Source of the DNA: Akebia trifoliata
Lineage: Eukaryota; Streptophyta; Magnoliopsida; Ranunculales; Lardizabalaceae
Assembly (NCBI GenBank): GCA_017979445.1
Contig: CM030710.1
Location: 18,400,248 to 18,464,247 of the forward strand
Reading direction: 5' to 3'
DNA length: 64,000 nt
The position numbers were made by a program, and so were the translations under genes. The notes beneath the pieces are model-generated. The model searched no databases. It had not been told where the DNA came from and saw nothing but the letters and a program-made list of their open reading frames with translations. Shown here piece after piece: positions 58,068 through 64,000 of this stretch; the first letter of the stretch is position 1; every line of letters starts with the position of its first letter.

Positions 58068-58647
58068 TGTGTAATTAAAATTCGATGGATGATGCTAATG
58101 GACTCTGCCTCACTGATCTGAAGTCGCTCCTCTCACCTCATTCCTTGTGTAAACATGGTACCTGCCAAAATCACTCCGATGCTCAAGTTAGAGAAGTAGA
58201 ATAAATAGTCTAAAGAACTAATTAGATCTCCAATCTGCCAAAAAGATATATTCTTTTGTGCTAACTGTGCTATTTATGGACCCTTACTGCGAATTAAGAT
58301 TTCCCCTTCTCACGGATGGTGATCTTGGGAAATTACTTGATTCTATGGATCCACAAACAGAATGGGATTTTCTTGGATTGGTCATATTATACTGGAGAGA
58401 TCTCCTCGAGATCTCTGGGCTTGACGTGTGCATATTATGATTATGATTATTCTATGAGTAGGTCTGCCTTGCTTGGCAAACTAGGTCTCATTCAGTGCTG
58501 TGCTGCCCTTCTAGTCATACAAGGGAGATCTCTGTTTTGTCCTGCCTTGTTGCTGGCAATGCCCGTATTCTATTCTGTGTATAGTACCACTTAACCGGCC
58601 TAGACACGTGTATGACTCAGATAATTACGCAGTTATTTCCCTTTACA
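58068..58647 (-). repeat. 5' LTR of the Tat/Retand-like element
   Basis: 580 bp, minus strand from TGTAAAGGGAAA to ...AATTACACA. It has a TATA-like CATAAATAGCAC near 58266-58277. On its inner side GAACTGGTTCCGTCC follows, and TGGTTCCGTCC may be the primer binding site, though I cannot name its tRNA. Confidence 0.9.
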
Positions 58648-61061
58648 CTATCCATGATTTACATAGTTGAAACATAGATGGTGATAAAGACTCTTAAAAT
58701 AGGACAAAATTATGTTCTTCAAAGGTATAAGACACCAAGTTCTTAAAATAAGAAAATAAGGGTAGAATTATAAAACCTCTTGTAGTATCAACGCATCGAG
58801 TTCTGGGGAAAATGAGAAAATTTAGTCGAGTAAAAACAATGCAGGATTTCATGAAATGAAATAACACTAGATGTATGAATTTGTATTTTGAAAAATATAG
58901 CTCATATTGTTGGCAAAAGGTAGTAATACATGGAAAGAAATACAAAATCAAAAAGAATGTATAGCTTCAATACAAGTTGAGGTAAGATAGTTGTTTGTTT
59001 AATAGGTTCAAAAATGATATGCTGAAATGAATAGGGGTTTAAACCCCTATCGTATTCTAATATCCTTATTACTAGTGGAGACAAAATGAGTAGGACTTAC
59101 TAAAATGAACCTTAATCTCATTTGTTAAAATGGTGGAGAAATGGGGATATCAACAGGGAAACATCAATGTCTTACAATTGCTATAGAGAGAATAAGGTCC
59201 ATCTTTTTTTTTTGTAAACTAAAAAAATGGAAAAAATATGGATTGAGACATAGAGACCCCTAGTGATCAAAATGAAAATAAAATAATGACTTCTTCGTAC
59301 CAACAATAGTGTAAACTCTAAAAGGGAATGAGAAAAAATAACTGAATTAAAAAATCAGGTAATACAAAGTCTTCTTGATGACAAATATCCATGTAAAAAT
59401 GCATAATAAACTAGTAAGACTTGGCAGTGGGGGGTCTAAAAATGGACAAAAATTTCAATACCTCAAAAGGTGTAAAGCGATTGGTAAAGCTAATGACGCT
59501 TTATAACACCACCACTACCAAGGAGTTAAAGTGAGTAGGACTTATTGAGTCACACGGAATTCATGCCTCAATTTTACTCAACAATAGAAGTTGGGGGTTG
59601 CCAAATGGAAAGCAACAATGCCTTGAGATTTCCATTAAGGGAGTTTGGACAAATCCTTCTTATGAAAGAAAAGAAAGGTTATGTATGATTGGACTTGAGG
59701 AATGAAGCCCCCTCATCAAAGGATAAAGAATGATCATAGAGTCCTCAGATGGAGTCAACATCTCAGGTTCAAAATTGTTAAAGAAAAAAGTAGTTGAGGC
59801 AACAAAAACTTGCAACTGTCATATTACGTAGAAACAATCACTCAAGGCATGACACCTACAATATGCTTTAACCTTTGTTATTGAAATAAAAGAAAATTTG
59901 AATAATTATTCTAAAGAAATTCATCTGCTTTTCATTTTTCATTTTGAAAGAATAATGGAAGACAAAAAACAAAATGCACACATAAAAATTTATGGAATTA
60001 TTTTCAATATGTGCAATCACATTGGAAAATTGGCATATTTTGATGAACCATTTTGAAAGAGGTTCTTGGGATTGAAATTCATCCACGACAAACATTTTTG
60101 AGCACCTATTGACGACGTTGGCAATTTGCAAGAACACCCTGTACATTGCGGATGCATCCAACTATGTCAAAACATTTGGGGTGTTGTGAATAATTCATTT
60201 TCAATTTGAGTCACCTTCGATAGTGCTGGCCAATTGTGGGAACACTTTATACATTGCAGGTGGCAACATCCTTTATATAGCGGATGAGTCAAGTTGTGTC
60301 GAAACATTATAGGTGCATGAATCATTGAAAACAATTTGAAACAATCATTTTGAAGATTAATAAAAAAATTATTCAATTTTTTTTATAAGAATGAAGAAAA
60401 TTCATCTTGCATCATCATTTATTGAGGAAAAACCCTTTAGTGAGGCAAGTAGATACACTAGAAAATATTTTTTTTATTTGAAAGCTAAAAATTTGAGGAG
60501 AATAGATAAAAAAAAAGACAACACGACTGTGAAAATATTACAAGTTTGATCATCAAAATAGGGGCATGTCACAACAACACATCATGCAAAGATTACTTAG
60601 AATAATAATTCAAATATTTCAAAGACATTAAACAAGTCAAAACAACGTATTATGTAACTAAACAATAACATATTGTATAATAATTGGTCTAGACAACAAT
60701 CCAAACATTCCAAAGACATTGAATTGCTAGAATAATGACAACATGAAAAGTACAATGGTGATCAAAGGCAATGATGATATTTCAACAAAAAGTTGTATCC
60801 GATTCTAAATATACAGAAAAATAAAAAGCAAATAGAACATTGAAAAATAAAATGACTAGAAAAAATTGGAAAGCATAATGTCATATAGTGGATGAGAATG
60901 CTACCATTCAAAGTGATATCAATATGAATCTCAAGTCATCGCAAAAGGGAGAACAAAATTAAGGAGTAGAACCATTCGAATGGTAATATTTTTTAAAGAA
61001 AAATGTAGGGAGTTACTCAATCCTTAATCTAAAGTCGAGGAGTTACCCAATGAAAGCATTA
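58648..61061. other. Repeat-like non-coding DNA
   Basis: No gene is recognised. Weak internal repetition is visible: GAGTAGGACTTAYT occurs near 59090 and 59531 with related text after each, and GYACATTGC...GCAAGAACACCYT-like words recur near 60110 and 60240. It is probably untranslated or decayed retrotransposon sequence. Confidence 0.45.
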
Positions 61062-61758
61062 TTTTGTTCCCCTCCTCTATGGGCTCGATTTGAATGCAAG
61101 TTGGGGGATAGTGATGAATTCTTGACTTATCTCATCCCCACTATAAGAAGGATCCATGACCCAATTGTGCAATGTAGCAAAGTAATCAATTTTGATTTGG
61201 TATTTTTAATGGATTGCAATTAGAGAAAAATATATTGGAAGAAGATTATAAAAAGAAAAATAAGAATTTAAGAGAAAATGCAAAGAAACTAATAATTTTT
61301 GAGAAACAACTAGAGAAATTTACAGATTTGAGCTCCATTAATGGAGTTTTCTCTTATATAGAAAGAAAACTCCTCTCTTGGTACCCATCCCTTATTTCTT
61401 CTCCAGATTCCCCTTTTCTTTCTTTATTTAGAATGCAATTTCTATCTCTTCTTCTCTATGTATCTTATCCTTTCTTTATAAGATTTCTCTTCTATTTAAA
61501 GAATGAGAATTCTTAAAAATTATTATTAACTTCCTCAATTTCTCTTTTACCATTATTATAAAATAATCCTATTTACAATCATTACAAAGTATCCCTTCAC
61601 TTACAATTACAATTATTTCCAATAAAAAACCCAAATACAATTACAATAAAAAAAATCTTTCATTTATTTACACATATTCCCAACAAATCAATTAAAAAAA
61701 ATGTAAATCAATTCAAGTACATACCCAATATACACAAGTACATTTTTACCTTATAACA
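61062..61758 (-). repeat. Partial copy of the Athila-like LTR
   Basis: It matches 46757-47489 in the same orientation, from CCCCTCCTCTATGGG to the LTR start complement at TTATAACA (61758). The TATA box (CTATATAAGAG, minus strand) is conserved near 61350-61362. Similarity stops abruptly at 61062, so the inner part of this LTR is missing. The copies differ by scattered substitutions and by loss of the (CT)n run here. Confidence 0.82.
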
Positions 61759-62589
61759 AAAGGGTGCAAGGATTTATCTCTAGCCTTGACCCATTGGAGT
61801 TGGATAAGCCTTGAAGAGAACCCATTTTTACCTTACAACTAAAGTAATCTTGCTCTTGGCTTCTCCACTCTCTAATAGAGGGGGATTTAGCCTAAGGTTA
61901 TATCGAGAACAAGAAAATGGAATAAGCAGCAACACTTGTATTCATGAAGATCAAATTTACAACCTTTTCTCTCTCACTTTCACTATTCATAGAATTAAAA
62001 ACTTATTGAAAATGAAAAATTATAGAATAATTAGTTAAAGATCAAGAGACTCAAGGAAGGGACCCTTTTCATAATAGATAAGGTACCTATTTATAAAATG
62101 AATAAGGGATTCTAGAAGGATCCTTTTTGAGAGTTAGTCAAAAATTGATTGCTTCATGCATAGGTAGAATTTCCGCACAAAAATAGGACGAGCTTTTCTA
62201 CTTTTATTTTGTCGTTGATAGAGCTTTCTGTGCTGCGATGATACTAGCTCATAAATGGCTGAGCTTTGGCTTGGGTCCTTCAAGCACTTTTTTATTTGGA
62301 AAGCAAAGTTGAAACTTTGATTTTGTGTTCCATTTTGTCTTTCTGATCTTTGACCTGCATATTTGATTACACGAGTAATTAGTTTTTTAACAAACGTATT
62401 ATTTCATCCAATTATGCATACTTAAGATGATATTTCATGCAAAATGATAATATGATACATAAACATGATTATTAACTAATAATAGTAAAATTAGGCTTAA
62501 ACTGTGATAAATGTTTGGGAAAAGGGTAAAGAAATCAGGATTTAAGTCATTGATCAGATTTGAATACGTACGATTTTCAATAATAGAAT
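61759..62589. other. Non-coding, possibly retrotransposon-derived
   Basis: A plus-strand TATA-like TTTATAAAATG lies near 62091-62101 and the stretch could be an LTR, but no TG/CA ends or second copy are visible. No gene is seen. Confidence 0.4.
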
Positions 62590-63070
62590 CATTGCAACGT
62601 CACTACCGACCGAGAAAGAGTACAAGGATGAAGATAAAGAAGATACAAGCCTAACTACCTAGATAGTTATTAAGAAGAAAGTCAATTACGTACCATTTGG
62701 GGGACTAAAAAAAATAAAATGAATATGTTTTCATAATGATAAAAATGTTTTCCGTGTTTCAATGAAGAAAGGCATCTTTTATATTTACCCTCGTAAAAAA
62801 ACCATTTGAACAATTTTTTTTTGAAGAACAGAGTCACTTTAATGCCATTGTCGGATGAGGGAGAGTCTGAGAAAGAAAAGGAAGAAGTTACAAGCATACC
62901 TACCCAAACAATCATTAAGGAGAAAGTCTGTTACATACTGTTTGGGTGGCTAAAAAAATAAAATGAATATTTTTTCATAATAATAAGAATGTTTTTTATA
63001 TTTTCATTGAAAAGAGGCATATTTTATTTTACTTTTCAAAAAAACCCAAACAATTTTTTTCTCATTATAA
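62590..63070. repeat. Diverged tandem duplication, about 240 bp, two copies
   Basis: Each unit contains TACAAGCMTAMCTACC, ATTAAGRAGAAAGTC, a CTAAAAAAA-TAAAATGAATAT stretch and GAAARAGGCATMTTTTAT, followed by CAATTTTTTT. The first unit starts near 62590 and the second near 62835. No coding capacity is apparent. Confidence 0.75.
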
Positions 63071-63164
63071 GATGTCATTTCGTTAAATAATGTGTTACTA
63101 AGAATATCTTATTGGCACTGTTTTCTTGTTATTTTAGTCATGGCATTTAAAATTAAACAAAATT

Positions 63165-63500
63165 CACATGCCTTGAAGGATCCAGTCATAATTGGAGGCT
63201 CAACATTTTGTCTCCCTACAAAAATTCTTAAGTACCAAAATGGTCCAACAATGCTAGAGGTACACCAAAAATCTAGTGCCTTAAATGTTCCAACTCAAAT
63301 TAGAGGCATATAAAAAATCCTTATGCCTAGAATGGTTCAACTAAGGCTGAAGGCACACCTTTAATTATTAAACTGCCCATAATGGTCCAACAATGCTTGA
63401 GGTACTCAAAATTCACCGATAAAGGATAAAAACTCTAAGATACCCTTCAATATTCAAGCTCCCTGAATGGTCTAGCCACGTTAGAGGTACTTTCATCGAA
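63165..63500. repeat. Array of about 47-bp repeats
   Basis: Five or more imperfect units with TGGTYCAACAATGCTAGAGG and a following GGTAC or GGCAC. Unit starts are near 63232, 63277, 63324 and 63374, with weaker flanking copies. It lies upstream of a gypsy RT fragment and may belong to the same element. Confidence 0.75.
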
Positions 63501-63639
63501 TTCATGATACCCAAAAAATGTGTGCGTTCCCCAATTGGGAATCTTCCATGAAAAACATAAATGGTATGTCAGCTTGGTAACAATATTACGAGATTATGTG
63601 GATGTATGTGCATGAAATTATGATGCCAATGGAGATTAC

Positions 63640-64000
63640 TTCACATAAGTTGGTCATATATCCTAACTTTCAACCGGTTAAACAAGCACATCGAAAATTC
63701 AAGCATGAAGTTGAATTGTAGATAAGGTGTGAAGTAGAGAAACTAATTAGTGCAAAGTTCATCAGGAAAGAGAAATATTTGGATTGATTGGTCAACATCA
63801 TACCAATAAAGAAGTAGAATGGATAACTTCGTGTTTGTGTGGATTTTTGGGATTTGAACAAGGCGTGTCCAAATGACGAATTCCCATTGCCTAATATGGA
63901 TATCATGACCGATTATATATATCGACATCAAATATTCAGCTTCATGGATTGGTATAGTGGGTACAATCAGATCAATATGGCTCTTGAGAACGTTCCAAGA
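63640..64000 (+). pseudogene. Ty3/gypsy reverse transcriptase fragment, running off the window
   Basis: Plus-strand frame: HKLVIYPNFQPVKQAHRKF, EVEKLISAKFIRKEKYLD, LRVCVDFWDLNKACPNDEFP and FMDWYSGYNQINMALENV match the N-terminal half of gypsy RT. Stops replace expected residues at three or more places, two of them where Trp or Gln would stand. The sequence is cut by the window end, so the active-site YVDD is not visible. The lineage is Tat-like by motif spacing. Confidence 0.88.

Larger units (their letters stand above)
48141..58647 (-). mobile_element. Nearly complete Tat/Retand-like Ty3/gypsy retrotransposon, 10.5 kb
   Basis: Two related LTRs (48141-48709 and 58068-58647) bound an internal region with minus-strand gag, protease, RT, RNase H and integrase in gypsy order. 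These are followed by a 105-bp tandem array, a plus-strand antisense reading frame and a polypurine tract. The flanks are CTATA (48136-48140) and CTATC (58648-58652), a target duplication with one mismatch. The LTRs differ visibly by many substitutions and small indels, and every coding region has stop codons. It is therefore an old, inactive copy. The antisense frame and 3' tandem repeats fit the Tat lineage. Confidence 0.9.

Noticed and set aside
1..64000. CRISPR array, bacterial operon, phage or organellar DNA
   Set aside because: Spliced genes, LTR retrotransposons and plant tRNA features point to plant nuclear DNA. The tandem arrays have no repeat-spacer structure.

Overview
This window looks like nuclear DNA of a flowering plant, most likely a eudicot. 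It is AT-rich, its genes have GT-AG introns, it carries a plant-type tRNA-Ser gene, and more than half of it is decayed plant retrotransposons and MITEs. No species can be named from the sequence alone. Only two intact protein genes and one RNA gene are supported: a nine-exon HAK/KUP/KT potassium transporter (minus strand, start 12510, stop 5425, 779 residues), an AP2/ERF transcription factor of the LEP/PUCHI-like type (minus strand, 40482-41390, 302 residues), and a tRNA-Ser(AGA) at 959-1040 on the minus strand.

Layout. 1-5.4 kb: tRNA, non-coding DNA and two small inverted-repeat elements. 5.4-12.7 kb: the potassium transporter and its promoter. 12.7-22.3 kb: gene-free, with two MITEs embedded in (TA)n tracts and a perfect 314-bp tandem duplication. 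22.3-38 kb: layered Ty3/gypsy and Ty1/copia remains. These are a minus-strand Tat-like integrase remnant with a plus-strand plant-mobile-domain reading frame beyond it, interrupted by a 1.7-kb solo LTR with perfect 5-bp target duplications; then a plus-strand Tat-like LTR of about 3 kb with gag, abutting a plus-strand copia reverse transcriptase/RNase H remnant and its 3' LTR. 38-42 kb: a Mutator-type MITE with a 9-bp target duplication, small foldback elements and the ERF gene. 42.3-47.5 kb: a minus-strand Athila-like element (protease, gag, PBS, 5' LTR) whose gag contains a half-kilobase inversion and whose leader holds another solo LTR. 48.1-58.6 kb: a nearly complete 10.5-kb Tat/Retand-like element on the minus strand, with two LTRs, gag, protease, RT, RNase H, integrase, a 105-bp tandem array and an antisense reading frame. 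58.6-64 kb: anonymous repeats, a partial copy of the Athila-like LTR, small tandem arrays and a plus-strand gypsy RT fragment running off the end.

The genes do not form a functional unit: the transporter and the ERF gene are unrelated neighbours separated by about 28 kb of repeats. I found no evidence of a wholly new biological system. The most informative structures are the rearrangement signature inside the Athila gag, two different antisense reading frames in Tat-lineage elements, satellite-like arrays inside a retrotransposon, and the (TA)n-associated MITEs.
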